Assembly: GCF_051652165.1 (NCBI RefSeq)
Contig: NZ_JBOFTR010000018.1
Location: 1 to 45,764 of the forward strand
Length of the DNA: 45,764 bases
Direction of reading: 5' to 3'
Source: Plesiomonas sp051652165
GTDB taxonomy: Bacteria > Pseudomonadota > Gammaproteobacteria > Enterobacterales > CAMTGL01
Both the position numbers and the translations under genes were made by a program. Of this stretch, positions 7,817 to 17,205 are shown piece by piece (positions within the stretch are counted from its first letter, which is position 1; each line of letters starts with the position of its first letter). A model generated the notes under the pieces. That model did no database searches and was not told the origin of the DNA. It was given only the letters and a program-made list of their open reading frames with translations.

Positions 7817-9871
7817 ATGATGAAGGGAGTCGTTCGTAGTATCGGGTACTGGTTAATGGCCGGAGCCTGTTTTAGCATTGATGCTAACGCCTGGGCTGCC
7901 ACACTTGAAGATATTAAATTACGTCAGGAAGGCGATCGTCTTGCTGTCAATATGGTGTTTGATCAACCCGTTGCCACTCCTGCCCAGCAACGCGATATGC
8001 TGGCTAATACATTATCGTTAACATTTTCAGGTGTTGATAAAACCCGTGTTAGAAATAGCGTACGGGTGAATAATGCTTTGCTACGTACTATTGGTGTGAA
8101 AACATCCCATAATGGTACAGAGTTAGCTTTTGACCTCGGCCGCCAAGCACCGTATGAAATCAGGGCAGAGGGTAAAAGTTATGTGCTACTGCTGGGTAAA
8201 CCAAGTGGTAATGCTGCGCAATCTTTGCAAAATAATCCCGCCTTAAAACCGACAGGTAGCACGCTGCTATCAATGGATTTTGTACCGCGTGGTGATGGTC
8301 AAGCTGAACTGAATCTAAATTTTGTACAACCACCGGCGGATTTGGCTATTCGGCAGAGCAGTGGCCGTTTAGTGATAGACTTGCCTCGTACACAGCTCTC
8401 AGGTGATCCCTATAAAATGGATGTCAGCCGCCGAGGCACGGCAGTGAAAAATATTCGCAGTGAGAGTACAGGGCAAAGTACACGGCTGATATTGGACCTG
8501 AAAGGGCCGGTGGATTACGATCAACAGCGGATTGGTCAGCAAGTAAAAGTGCAGATCCGGCGGGCCAACTCTGCGCGCGCCCAGACCAGTAATCCAGCGC
8601 AATACAGCAAACCTATCTCATTAAATTTCCAAAATGTACCGATTCGTACGGTGCTGCAGGTGATTGCCGATTATAACCAGTTCAACTTGGTGACGACTGA
8701 CAGTGTGCAGGGTGAGATCACTTTGCGTTTAGATAATGTACCTTGGCAACAAGCGTTAGATATTATCTTGCGTGCAAAAGGGCTAGATAAACGCATTGAT
8801 GGGAATGTGTTGCTGGTGGCCCCAAGCGATGTCTTAATTGATCGTGAACGTCGTGAAATGGAAGCCGATGTGCAGGTTAATGATCTCAAACCGTTGCTTA
8901 CCGAGTATATCGACATTAACTTTGCCAAAGCCTCTGATATTGCTGCAATGTTGACCGCAGCCAATGGCCGGATGCTCTCTAGTCGCGGTTCTGTTTCTGT
9001 CGATGAGCGTACCAATACCTTACTGGTTCGTGATATTGATAACGTGCTTGATACCGTTCGCCAGATGGTTGCATCACTGGATAGGCCCGTTAGTCAGGTA
9101 CAAATTGAAGCGCGCATTGTCACCATTAACGATGAAAGTTTAGATGAACTGGGTGTGCGCTGGGGAATGCTTGCACCACAAGGCCAGGGCGATGTAGGTG
9201 CATCACTCGAAGGGTTATCTGACTCTACAACGCCGCTAACAACCGAAAATTTCCTGAACGTGAATATGCCCGCGTCAGCAGGGGCAGCCTCTATTGCCTT
9301 CCAAATTGCTAAAATTAACGGCAAATTGCTGGATTTAGAGCTATCAGCGTTAGAGCGTGAAAACAATGTGGAAGTGGTTGCCAGCCCACGCTTACTGACT
9401 GCCAACAAAAAGCAAGCTAGTATCAAACAGGGTACTGAGTTGCCGTATGAAGTAGCCAGTTCCAGCGGTGCATCTACCATTGAATTTAAAGATGCGGTCC
9501 TCGGTTTGGATGTAACACCACAGATTACGCCTAATGGCCAAATTATTTTAGATCTAAAAGTTAGCCAAAACTCACCGGGTAAAGTATATAAGATAGGGAG
9601 AGGAGAAGCAGTTTCGGTGGATAAGCAAGAGGTTGAAACACAAGTTCTGGTTGATGATGGTGAAACAGTTGTACTTGGCGGCGTATTCCAGCACACTACT
9701 ATCAAAGGTGTAGATAAGGTACCGGTACTGGGTGATATTCCTATCATGGGACATCTATTTAGACGTGATATGGATAAATCTGGCAAGCGTGAGTTAGTGA
9801 TTTTTGTTACACCACGTGTTGTCCAGGGTAACATGAATCGTCCGGTCAGCACTGATCCTATCAGTGGTTAA
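7817..9871 (+). CDS. pilQ: Type IV pilus / competence secretin PilQ (HofQ/ComE), full length
   Basis: PilQ forms the outer-membrane channel for pili or incoming DNA. ATG 7817 (second ATG at 7820) follows AGGAT and opens a signal peptide ending near ANAWA (residue 27). The 684-residue protein contains AMIN-type peptidoglycan-binding beta domains (about 28-250), an STN/secretin short domain starting near 268 (SLNFQNVPIRTVLQVIADY), an N1 domain, and the secretin barrel ending in VPVLGDIPIMGHLFRR near 634 and LVIFVTPRVV. E. coli HofQ is about 412 residues and lacks the AMIN region, so this version looks like PilQ of bacteria with working pili. All functional segments appear intact. Confidence 0.93.
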   Translation: MMKGVVRSIGYWLMAGACFSIDANAWAATLEDIKLRQEGDRLAVNMVFDQPVATPAQQRDMLANTLSLTFSGVDKTRVRNSVRVNNALLRTIGVKTSHNGTELAFDLGRQAPYEIRAEGKSYVLLLGKPSGNAAQSLQNNPALKPTGSTLLSMDFVPRGDGQAELNLNFVQPPADLAIRQSSGRLVIDLPRTQLSGDPYKMDVSRRGTAVKNIRSESTGQSTRLILDLKGPVDYDQQRIGQQVKVQIRRANSARAQTSNPAQYSKPISLNFQNVPIRTVLQVIADYNQFNLVTTDSVQGEITLRLDNVPWQQALDIILRAKGLDKRIDGNVLLVAPSDVLIDRERREMEADVQVNDLKPLLTEYIDINFAKASDIAAMLTAANGRMLSSRGSVSVDERTNTLLVRDIDNVLDTVRQMVASLDRPVSQVQIEARIVTINDESLDELGVRWGMLAPQGQGDVGASLEGLSDSTTPLTTENFLNVNMPASAGAASIAFQIAKINGKLLDLELSALERENNVEVVASPRLLTANKKQASIKQGTELPYEVASSSGASTIEFKDAVLGLDVTPQITPNGQIILDLKVSQNSPGKVYKIGRGEAVSVDKQEVETQVLVDDGETVVLGGVFQHTTIKGVDKVPVLGDIPIMGHLFRRDMDKSGKRELVIFVTPRVVQGNMNRPVSTDPISG

Positions 9872-9889
9872 CCTCTCTCCTTGATGATT

Positions 9890-9923
9890 GCTTTCGGAAA
9901 TTACCGCCGTAGTTTTCGAAAGC
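9890..9923. other. Inverted repeat after pilQ
   Basis: GCTTTCGGAAA (9890-9900) pairs with TTTTCGAAAGC (9913-9923), 11 bp with one G-T pair and a 12-base loop. No T-run follows, so a simple terminator is doubtful; it may protect the pilQ mRNA end or lie in the aroK leader. Confidence 0.5.
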
Positions 9924-10011
9924 ATGCCTTTATGCTGTTGCCAAACTAGCCCCACTCTTGAGATAATTTTCAGTCTGATCTCGTACTACGTTCTTATTGA
10001 GGATTCAGGTC

Positions 10012-10056
10012 ATGTCTCGTCGTGGTGTTTTTTTTGACGGGGCGAGGTGTATTTAA
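10012..10056 (+). CDS. Possible 14-residue leader ORF upstream of aroK
   Basis: ATG 10012 lies after GAGGATTCAGG and reads MSRRGVFFDGARCI to a TAA at 10054, 28 bases before aroK. The run TTTTTTTT occurs inside it. Only the ribosome-site-like sequence and position support translation; no homologue is known to me. Confidence 0.25.
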   Translation: MSRRGVFFDGARCI

Positions 10057-10084
10057 ACGTTGTTTTAAGCAAAAACCGAAAAAC

Positions 10085-10606
10085 ATGGCAGAGAAACGTA
10101 ATATTTTCCTAATCGGCCCTATGGGTGCCGGTAAAAGTACTATCGGCAGATACCTTGCGCAGATGCTGAATATGGAATTCTTCGACTCCGATCAAGAAAT
10201 TGAACGTCGTACCGGTGCGGATATTAGCTGGGTATTTGATGTTGAAGGTGAAGAGGGCTTCCGTGTTCGTGAAGAGAAAGTGATCAATGATCTGACTGAA
10301 AAGCAGGGCATTGTACTGGCGACGGGGGGCGGTTCTATCCAATCCCGTGAAACCCGTAACCGTCTTTCTGCGCGTGGTGTTGTTGTCTATTTAGAAACCA
10401 CTATTGAAAAGCAATTAGCGCGAACACAACGCGATAAAAAGCGTCCGCTATTGCAAGGTGATGTTGAGCCACGTGAAGTGTTAGTTGATCTGGCCTCTGT
10501 ACGTAATCCTCAGTATGAGGAAATTGCTGACATTACCATCCGCACCGATGATCAAGGCGCAAAAGTTGTTGCGACACAGATCATTGATATGTTGGAAAAG
10601 CAGTAA
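10085..10606 (+). CDS. aroK: Shikimate kinase I
   Basis: AroK phosphorylates shikimate at the 3-hydroxyl with ATP, the fifth step of the common aromatic pathway, in the cytoplasm. The 173 residues equal E. coli AroK in length. The Walker A loop GPMGAGKST is at 11-19, the shikimate-binding DSD near 34-36, GGGS near 80, and the lid RDKKRPLL near 117-124. ATG 10085 was chosen because MAEKRNIFLIGP is the family N-terminus; in-frame codons upstream encode no conserved sequence. It forms an operon with aroB, 35 bases downstream. Confidence 0.97.
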   Translation: MAEKRNIFLIGPMGAGKSTIGRYLAQMLNMEFFDSDQEIERRTGADISWVFDVEGEEGFRVREEKVINDLTEKQGIVLATGGGSIQSRETRNRLSARGVVVYLETTIEKQLARTQRDKKRPLLQGDVEPREVLVDLASVRNPQYEEIADITIRTDDQGAKVVATQIIDMLEKQ

Positions 10607-10641
10607 GCTATCGGGTAATAAACCATCAGGAAAGTTATGCC

Positions 10642-11727
10642 ATGGAAAGGATTACCGTAGAACTCGCGGCGCGTAGCTACCCTATCACGATTCAAGCCGG
10701 ACTGCTCATGCACCCGGCTTCTTTTCATCCGTTGTCTTCCGGTGACAAGGTGATGGTCGTGACGAATGAGACACTCGCTCCGCTGTACCTGAGCTGCGTC
10801 ACTGCAACATTAAAAACGTTGGGGTGTCAGGTCGATACACTGATACTGCCTGACGGTGAGCAATATAAATCACTGACAGTGCTGGATCAGGTATTTTCGG
10901 CTCTGCTGCAGCACAATCATGGTCGGGATACGACCTTGATTGCGCTAGGTGGCGGAGTTATTGGTGATCTTACTGGTTTTGCCGCGGCGTGCTATCAGCG
11001 TGGAGTGGATTTTATCCAAATCCCAACAACGTTGTTAGCACAAGTAGATTCGTCAGTTGGCGGGAAAACGGCGGTAAACCATCCATTAGGCAAAAACATG
11101 ATTGGTGCTTTTCATCAGCCCATCTCAGTGATTATTGATATTGAGAGTCTGCAAACCCTACCGGAAAGGGAGTTTGCAGCGGGGCTGGCGGAAGTGATTA
11201 AGTACGGTGTCATTATTGATGCTGATTTTTTTCAGTGGCTTGAACTCAATCTCGAACGTGTTCAAGCCCTTGAGCCACAAGCAATCACTTACTGTATTCA
11301 GCGATGCTGTGAGCTGAAAGCTCAGGTCGTAGCAGCGGATGAGACAGAGCAAGGGCAACGAGCCTTACTTAATTTAGGGCATACATTTGGCCATGCTATT
11401 GAAGCTGAAATGGGCTACGGTGTGTGGCTACACGGTGAAGCAGTTGCTGCTGGAATGATGATGGCTGCACAGACAGCGGTAAGACTAGGCCAGTGTTCAG
11501 TCGATGATGTTGCACGTTTGCGCGCGTTGTTACTGCGTGCAAAATTGCCAATCAGTGGCCCTGCAAGCATGTCACCAGAGAGCTATATCCCCCATATGAT
11601 GCGGGATAAAAAAGTGCTAGCCGGCACATTACGGCTGGTGTTACCACAAGGTATTGGACAAGCTAACGTGGTCAGCGGTACTGAACCGCACCATGTATTG
11701 GCTGCAATTGGCGAATGCCGAGGTTAA
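10642..11727 (+). CDS. aroB: 3-dehydroquinate synthase
   Basis: AroB converts DAHP to 3-dehydroquinate using NAD+ and a divalent metal, the second step of the shikimate pathway. The 361-residue protein has DGEQYKSL near 71, the glycine-rich NAD-binding GGGVIGDLTGFAA near 104, and the metal ligands in AEVIKYG (Glu), LNLGHTFGHAIE (His) and WLHGEAVAAGM (His). The start ATG 10642 follows CAGGAAAG. It lies between aroK and damX, as in E. coli, with only 5 bases before damX. Confidence 0.97.
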   Translation: MERITVELAARSYPITIQAGLLMHPASFHPLSSGDKVMVVTNETLAPLYLSCVTATLKTLGCQVDTLILPDGEQYKSLTVLDQVFSALLQHNHGRDTTLIALGGGVIGDLTGFAAACYQRGVDFIQIPTTLLAQVDSSVGGKTAVNHPLGKNMIGAFHQPISVIIDIESLQTLPEREFAAGLAEVIKYGVIIDADFFQWLELNLERVQALEPQAITYCIQRCCELKAQVVAADETEQGQRALLNLGHTFGHAIEAEMGYGVWLHGEAVAAGMMMAAQTAVRLGQCSVDDVARLRALLLRAKLPISGPASMSPESYIPHMMRDKKVLAGTLRLVLPQGIGQANVVSGTEPHHVLAAIGECRG

Positions 11728-11732
11728 CAGAC

Positions 11733-13439
11733 ATGGAACATACGCCTTCCCGTTTTTGGGTTGAGCTTGATTCACAAACTCAGGTACTTTCACGTACACG
11801 TTTTCTAAGCCGTTTTGGTTCACCTTTTATCCATGTCAGTGCTCCACAAGGTGCGGGTAAAAGTTTTCTAGCCCAGCAACTGCTTGATGAACAAGATGCT
11901 GAACGGGTTCGTGCCGCACTGCTAGTGGGGCGGCAAGGGCAATCTGATGCACTGGTACGCTCATTATTGGTGCATCAATTAGTCGATAAAGCGGCTTATG
12001 ATGACGCTATGTTGTTGGCTGATTTTCTACCGGAATTAGCACGTGCCGATCGTCGTGATCTGCTGATTATTGTTGATAATGCGGAGTTGTTGTCTGACGC
12101 GATGCTGATGGAGCTCTGGCATCTTGCAGGAACAAGTAAACAACAAGATAACCGCCGCTGTGCTGTTATTTTGTTTGCGCAGGCAGAGGTATTAACCGAT
12201 CAGATTAAAGCGTTACCCGTGCAAGCGGGTGTTGCACCGATGACGATTGATATCCCATCATTGCCAAAAGAAGAAGCGTTAGCACTACTTAAAGCAGCAT
12301 TAGTACGTGCAGGCCGACCAGCACAAGAGGCAGAGGCTCTGCTAGGAACCGTATTGCGTCCAGCAGCTATTTTGGCAAACGCAGAGAAGCCGTCTGTGCC
12401 TGTGCACGATGATGAGTCCGTTGTCGTACCAGTGGCACGTCGTCAAGATGAACCGCGCCCAGCGTGGGGGATGATCTCACTGGGTGTGATTGTTGCACTT
12501 GCAGTCGCTGCAGGAGGCTGGGTATGGTGGTCTGAACATGCAACCCCTTCTTCTGTCGATGTGGTTGCAGGTGATCGTGCGCCTTCTGTCAGCAGTGATG
12601 CCGGTAATGACAGTACTGATCACTCAACAGCAGTAACGTTACCATACGTTGAAGGAACAGCGTTGAATCCAAGACCTGATGTTCAAGGGCGCTTAGGAAA
12701 TGGGGAAGTTGCACCCATTCAGGCAAATGAAAAATTTCGCCTGCATGAAAACAGTACAGTAACACAGTTATCAACGCCCGCAACGGCAGGCTCAACAACG
12801 CAGGCAGCTATTTTGCCTGAAAGTAATAAGCGTGTCGTTTTACCTGGAAATGTTGTTGATGCGCTGTTAACTGTCGATAAAACAGGAAATACGGTATCAC
12901 CTCGCGCTGATCATCTTTCACCTGCATCTCATGCAACGGAGCAAGCGCCTACGGTAAAAAAGCACGAGCTAAACGCAGTTAAAGAGTCAGAGAAACAACA
13001 GGCGACAAATCGTCACGCCGCCCGTGAGCAAGATAAAAAAACCGTTGCAGAACAGACTAAAGAGAGAAACAAGAGTCGTGAGGCTGCACATAAATCCAGT
13101 GCTCGCGAACCGAGTACACGTGTTCAAACTGCACGCAAAACATCACATAAAACTGAGCTTGAAAAAATCTCACCACAACACTATACCGTGCAGTTATCTG
13201 GCTCACATTCATTGAGTGATGCTTGGAAACTTGTCGAAAAAAGTGGCCGAGCATCCACGCTGACAGTTTATGAAACGCGGCGTAACAATAAGCCTTGGTA
13301 TGTGATCATCAGTGGTAATTATGCTAATGCAAATGCAGCAAAACAGGCTATTGCTGCCTTGCCTACAGTGCTGAAAAAAGAGCAACCGTGGGTAAAATCA
13401 TACCGCTTGGTTCAAACTGAATTGAAACTGGCACAATAA
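11733..13439 (+). CDS. damX: Cell-division protein DamX, SPOR domain
   Basis: DamX is a bitopic inner-membrane protein recruited to the septum, where its SPOR domain binds glycan strands lacking stem peptides. The 568-residue product has an N-terminal ATPase-like cytoplasmic part with a Walker A type segment (APQGAGKSF, about residues 33-41), a membrane segment starting near 244 (ISLGVIVALAVAAGGWVWW), a long Thr/Ser/Lys-rich linker of about 210 residues, and a C-terminal SPOR domain from about 479 (HYTVQLSGSHSLSDAW) to the end. E. coli DamX is shorter (428), mainly because of the linker. ATG 11733 was chosen over an upstream codon in aroB's tail. Confidence 0.92.
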   Translation: MEHTPSRFWVELDSQTQVLSRTRFLSRFGSPFIHVSAPQGAGKSFLAQQLLDEQDAERVRAALLVGRQGQSDALVRSLLVHQLVDKAAYDDAMLLADFLPELARADRRDLLIIVDNAELLSDAMLMELWHLAGTSKQQDNRRCAVILFAQAEVLTDQIKALPVQAGVAPMTIDIPSLPKEEALALLKAALVRAGRPAQEAEALLGTVLRPAAILANAEKPSVPVHDDESVVVPVARRQDEPRPAWGMISLGVIVALAVAAGGWVWWSEHATPSSVDVVAGDRAPSVSSDAGNDSTDHSTAVTLPYVEGTALNPRPDVQGRLGNGEVAPIQANEKFRLHENSTVTQLSTPATAGSTTQAAILPESNKRVVLPGNVVDALLTVDKTGNTVSPRADHLSPASHATEQAPTVKKHELNAVKESEKQQATNRHAAREQDKKTVAEQTKERNKSREAAHKSSAREPSTRVQTARKTSHKTELEKISPQHYTVQLSGSHSLSDAWKLVEKSGRASTLTVYETRRNNKPWYVIISGNYANANAAKQAIAALPTVLKKEQPWVKSYRLVQTELKLAQ

Positions 13440-13512
13440 GAGATGAAAGCGGCGCAGTAATCTCAATACAGTGCGCTGCTTTAACGCAGAACGAGAAGTG
13501 GCAAAAAATAGC

Positions 13513-14349
13513 ATGAAGAAGTATCGCGCTTTTCTCAAATGGGCCGGTGGAAAATACAGCCTGGTTGATGAGATCCGCCGCCACTTACCATCAGGAAAGA
13601 GACTGATCGAACCGTTTGTAGGTGCAGGATCTGTTTTTTTAAATACTGATTTTGATGAATATTTACTCGCGGATATTAATAGCGATCTGATTAATCTCTA
13701 CAATTTGGTCAAACAAGATGTAGAGCATTTTATTCTTGATGCACGCGTGTTATTTACCCCTGAGTATAATAATGCGCTGGCTTACTATGCATTACGTGAA
13801 GAGTTTAATGGCACGGTTGATCCCTATCGTCGTGCGGTGATTTTCCTCTATATGAATCGTCATGGGTTTAACGGTTTGTGCCGTTATAATCTAAAAGGAG
13901 GGTTCAATGTTCCTTTTGGTTCTTACAAAAAGCCCTATTTTCCAGAAGATGAGCTGCGCTATTTTTCCGAAAAAGCGAAACGAGCCACCTTTATCTGTGA
14001 AAGTTATACCGAGACATTAGCCAGAATTACCGCAGACAGTGTAGTGTATTGCGATCCACCCTACGCACCGCTCTCGACCACGGCAAATTTTACGACTTAC
14101 CACAGCAATGGGTTTTCATTAGATGATCAGGCCACATTGGCTGAGTTAGCTGATCGTGCTGCGGCAATTCACCATATTCCTGTCTTGATCTCGAACCATG
14201 ATACTGCGCTCACTCGCCGTTTATATCAGGGGGCTAAACTCAATGTGGTGCAAGTGAAGCGGACTATCAGTCGTAATGGTAGTGCGCGTAATAAAGTGGA
14301 TGAGTTATTGGCACTGTTTCAGCCAATCAAGGTCAAACATAAGCGATAA
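13513..14349 (+). CDS. dam: DNA adenine methyltransferase (GATC)
   Basis: Dam methylates adenine-N6 in GATC, marking the parental strand for mismatch repair and timing replication. The 278-residue protein has the same length as E. coli Dam. It shows KWAGGKYSL near 9-17, the AdoMet-binding EPFVGAGSVF near 35-44, and the catalytic DPPY at 181-184; the order of these motifs is that of an alpha-class enzyme. ATG 13513 matches the family start (MKKYRAFLKWAGGK). Its position between damX and rpe identifies it as the housekeeping Dam and not a phage orphan. Confidence 0.97.
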   Translation: MKKYRAFLKWAGGKYSLVDEIRRHLPSGKRLIEPFVGAGSVFLNTDFDEYLLADINSDLINLYNLVKQDVEHFILDARVLFTPEYNNALAYYALREEFNGTVDPYRRAVIFLYMNRHGFNGLCRYNLKGGFNVPFGSYKKPYFPEDELRYFSEKAKRATFICESYTETLARITADSVVYCDPPYAPLSTTANFTTYHSNGFSLDDQATLAELADRAAAIHHIPVLISNHDTALTRRLYQGAKLNVVQVKRTISRNGSARNKVDELLALFQPIKVKHKR

Positions 14350-14497
14350 ACAGAACGCTTATCATGTAGCAAAAACGGTGTGTGATAACGTCATTATAAG
14401 CGATGTGACACATTGTAGGTATTTAAAGGCCACCTTACCGGTTGGCTGGTGAATAACAAGGTTCTTGGTTTCTTGATATCTTGCTGGAGAGTAACAC

Positions 14498-15163
14498 ATG
14501 AAGGATTACATCATTGCGCCATCAATTTTATCGGCTGATTTTGCCCGTTTAGGGGATGATGTGGCTCAGGTTCTGGCAGCAGGTGCAGATGTCGTGCATT
14601 TTGATGTAATGGATAACCATTATGTGCCGAACTTGACTATGGGCCCGATGGTTTGCCAAGCATTGCGTGATTATGGGATTACAGCACCGATTGATGTGCA
14701 CCTGATGGTTAAGCCGGTTGACCGAATTATTCCTGATTTTGCCAAAGCAGGCGCCAGTTTTATCACGTTCCATCCTGAAGCCTCTGAGCATATTGACCGA
14801 ACACTGCAATTGATTAAAGATCAGGGCTGTAAAGCCGGTTTGGTCTTTAATCCGGCAACACCACTGCACTACCTTGATTATGTTATGGATAAACTGGATG
14901 TCATTTTGCTGATGTCAGTTAACCCAGGGTTTGGTGGGCAGAAATTTATTCCGGGAACACTGGATAAACTGCGCGAAGCGCGTCGTCGTATCGATCAAAG
15001 CGGCCGTCAGATTCAGTTGGAAATTGATGGCGGTGTAACGGTAGACAACATTCGCCAGATTGCTGATGCTGGTGCCGATATGTTTGTCGCAGGTTCAGCT
15101 ATTTTTAATCAGCCAGATTATCGTGCGGTGATCGAACAGATGCGCGCGGAGTTAACGCGATGA
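14498..15163 (+). CDS. rpe: Ribulose-phosphate 3-epimerase
   Basis: Rpe interconverts ribulose 5-phosphate and xylulose 5-phosphate in the non-oxidative pentose phosphate pathway. The TIM-barrel protein of 221 residues has APSILSADFARLG at the N-terminus, the metal-binding VHFDVMDNHYVPNLTMGP and IDVHLMV, VNPGFGGQ, and LEIDGGV near 175. A GGAG ribosome site precedes ATG 14498. Its stop overlaps the gph start (ATGA). Confidence 0.97.
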   Translation: MKDYIIAPSILSADFARLGDDVAQVLAAGADVVHFDVMDNHYVPNLTMGPMVCQALRDYGITAPIDVHLMVKPVDRIIPDFAKAGASFITFHPEASEHIDRTLQLIKDQGCKAGLVFNPATPLHYLDYVMDKLDVILLMSVNPGFGGQKFIPGTLDKLREARRRIDQSGRQIQLEIDGGVTVDNIRQIADAGADMFVAGSAIFNQPDYRAVIEQMRAELTR

Positions 15164-15855
15164 ATCTGCTGACCGGTATTCGCGGTATTGCGTTTGATCT
15201 TGATGGTACGTTGGTTGATAGCGTACCTGATCTTACCGTTGCGATCGATTTAATGTTACACGATCTACAATATCCGAATGCGGGTGAAGCGCGTGTCCGC
15301 GAATGGATAGGTAATGGCGCAGATACGTTAGTCAAACGTGCATTGACTTGGGCACAAGAGGGTTTTGTGCCTGATATTGTGAAGGTGAGGGCAGCACGTG
15401 CACGTTTTGATCAGCACTATGCTGAGAATTTGTGTATCAATAGCCGCATTTATCCTGGCGTAATTGAGACATTATCTAGCCTAAAAGCGCAAGGGTTGTC
15501 TTTGGCCGTTGTGACCAATAAACCGACTGCGTTTGTTGCTCCGTTACTACAGGCTTTGCATCTTGATCTCTATTTTGCATTAGCCATTGGTGGTGATGAT
15601 GTTGTTGTTCGCAAGCCACATCCTGCAGGTTTATATCAGGTACTTGGTACATTTGGTTTACGCCCACATGAATTGTTAGTGGTGGGTGATTCAGAAAACG
15701 ACATTAACGCAGCAAAAGCGGCAGGTTGCCCAAGTGTCGGGCTGACATACGGCTATAACTACGACGAGCCCATTGCACACAGTGAACCTGATTGGGTCTT
15801 AGATCACCTTTCTGGTCTATTAAATGTGTTGAGTGTGACACACGGATTACCGTAA
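15160..15855 (+). CDS. gph: Phosphoglycolate phosphatase (HAD superfamily)
   Basis: Gph removes phosphate from 2-phosphoglycolate, formed during repair of oxidatively damaged DNA ends. The 231-residue protein is a HAD phosphatase: motif I DLDGTLVDS with nucleophile Asp13, an alpha-helical cap (about 18-85), motif II VVTNK, motif III Lys in RKPHPAG, and motif IV VVGDSENDI. It overlaps rpe by 4 bases and precedes trpS, as in E. coli. Confidence 0.96.
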   Translation: MNLLTGIRGIAFDLDGTLVDSVPDLTVAIDLMLHDLQYPNAGEARVREWIGNGADTLVKRALTWAQEGFVPDIVKVRAARARFDQHYAENLCINSRIYPGVIETLSSLKAQGLSLAVVTNKPTAFVAPLLQALHLDLYFALAIGGDDVVVRKPHPAGLYQVLGTFGLRPHELLVVGDSENDINAAKAAGCPSVGLTYGYNYDEPIAHSEPDWVLDHLSGLLNVLSVTHGLP

Positions 15856-15899
15856 GTTGAGCGGGCTACACATTGATTTAGCCCAAATTGACTATTTTT

Positions 15900-15959
15900 A
15901 AGTAGTAATCATGTTTTAGTTTTTTGTTAAGCCATTGCTTTTAATGGTGAATACTACTT
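15900..15959. repeat. Inverted repeat in the gph-trpS gap
   Basis: AAGTAGTA (15900-15907) is matched by TACTACTT (15952-15959), enclosing a smaller CCATT/AATGG hairpin. A second stem GGGCTA/TAGCCC lies at 15863-15884. Neither has the form of a convincing terminator; the 203-base gap must hold the trpS promoter or leader. Confidence 0.4.
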
Positions 15960-16058
15960 TTTAAGATGATCGTTGCTGCGCGATGATCATACAAGCACGA
16001 TGGCGTGGATCTTGCGCAGAATACTCAGTGATTATCTATATTTTTAGGAAACGTTGTG

Positions 16059-17084
16059 ATGAGTGAACCCACTGTAAATAAAAAACCGGTTGTCTTTAGC
16101 GGAGTACAGCCGTCTGGTGAACTGAGCATTGGTAACTACATGGGAGCTTTGCGCCAGTGGGTAAAGATGCAAGATGAGTATGACTGCCTATTTTGCATCG
16201 TTGATTTGCATGCCATTACTGTGCGCCAAGATCCAACAACACTGCGTAAAGCAACGCTTGATACGTTGGCGTTATATCTGGCCTGTGGTATTGATCCGGC
16301 GAAAAGCACTATTTTTGTGCAGTCACATGTGCCGGAACATACCCAGCTTGGTTGGGTATTGAACTGCTATGCCTATTTTGGCGAGCTTAGCCGCATGACC
16401 CAATTTAAAGATAAATCATCACGCTATGCGGAAAATATTACCGCCGGATTATTTGATTACCCTGCGCTGATGGCGGCCGATATTTTGTTGTATCAGACCG
16501 CACAAGTGCCAGTAGGGGAAGATCAAAAGCAGCATCTTGAACTGACGCGTGATATCGCACACCGCTTTAACACTCTGTACGGTGATATTTTCCGTATTCC
16601 GGAGCCATTTATTCCGAAAGTGGGCGCGCGCGTGATGTCTTTGCTTGAGCCGACCAAGAAAATGTCGAAATCCGATGACAACCGCAATAACGTGATTGGT
16701 TTGCTTGAAGATCCAAAATCAGTTACTAAAAAAATTAAGCGCGCGATGACCGACTCGGCCGAACCGCCGGTGGTGCGTTATGATGTGGCCGAAAAACCGG
16801 GTGTCTCGAATTTGCTGGATATTCTGTCTGGTGTCACCGGCAAGAGTATTAGCGAGTTAGAAGCTGAATTTGAAGGGAAAATGTACGGCCATCTGAAAGG
16901 TGCAGTGGCTGATGCAGTTTCCGGTATGCTGACGGAGCTGCAACAGCGTTTTGCAACATTCCGTGCTGATGAAGCCTACCTTGAGCAGGTGATGCGTGAA
17001 GGTGCGGAAAAAGCCTCAGCGCGTGCACAGGCAACACTTAGCAGCGTTTACCAAGCGGTCGGATTTGTCGCTCGCCCAAAATAA
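16059..17084 (+). CDS. trpS: Tryptophanyl-tRNA synthetase
   Basis: TrpS charges tRNA-Trp. The 341-residue class I synthetase has GVQPSGELSIGNYMGAL (HIGH-equivalent GNYMG) near residues 13-30 and KMSKS at 201-205. The anticodon-binding helical region follows. ATG 16059 was chosen over the adjacent GTG 16056; AGGAAACG supplies the ribosome site. A strong terminator follows about 120 bases after the stop, so the long gph/trpS transcription unit ends here. Confidence 0.97.
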   Translation: MSEPTVNKKPVVFSGVQPSGELSIGNYMGALRQWVKMQDEYDCLFCIVDLHAITVRQDPTTLRKATLDTLALYLACGIDPAKSTIFVQSHVPEHTQLGWVLNCYAYFGELSRMTQFKDKSSRYAENITAGLFDYPALMAADILLYQTAQVPVGEDQKQHLELTRDIAHRFNTLYGDIFRIPEPFIPKVGARVMSLLEPTKKMSKSDDNRNNVIGLLEDPKSVTKKIKRAMTDSAEPPVVRYDVAEKPGVSNLLDILSGVTGKSISELEAEFEGKMYGHLKGAVADAVSGMLTELQQRFATFRADEAYLEQVMREGAEKASARAQATLSSVYQAVGFVARPK

Positions 17085-17205
17085 ACGCAAATAAAATGAG
17101 TACGAGTAACAATCAGAATGGATAAAATCAGGGCTGGTTGCTCGTATTCTAAGCAAATTGACGGGCTGTGTTGATCAATACTGCCGTTTAGCTGCCTCAA
17201 TATTT

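Noticed and set aside
9094..9852. 252-codon ORF antisense to pilQ
   Set aside because: Ser/Thr-rich composition is typical of the antisense of a coding strand; no ribosome site or domain; pilQ is certain.
15863..15963. Terminator between gph and trpS
   Set aside because: Stems are present but with long loops or no T-run, so I list only the repeat.
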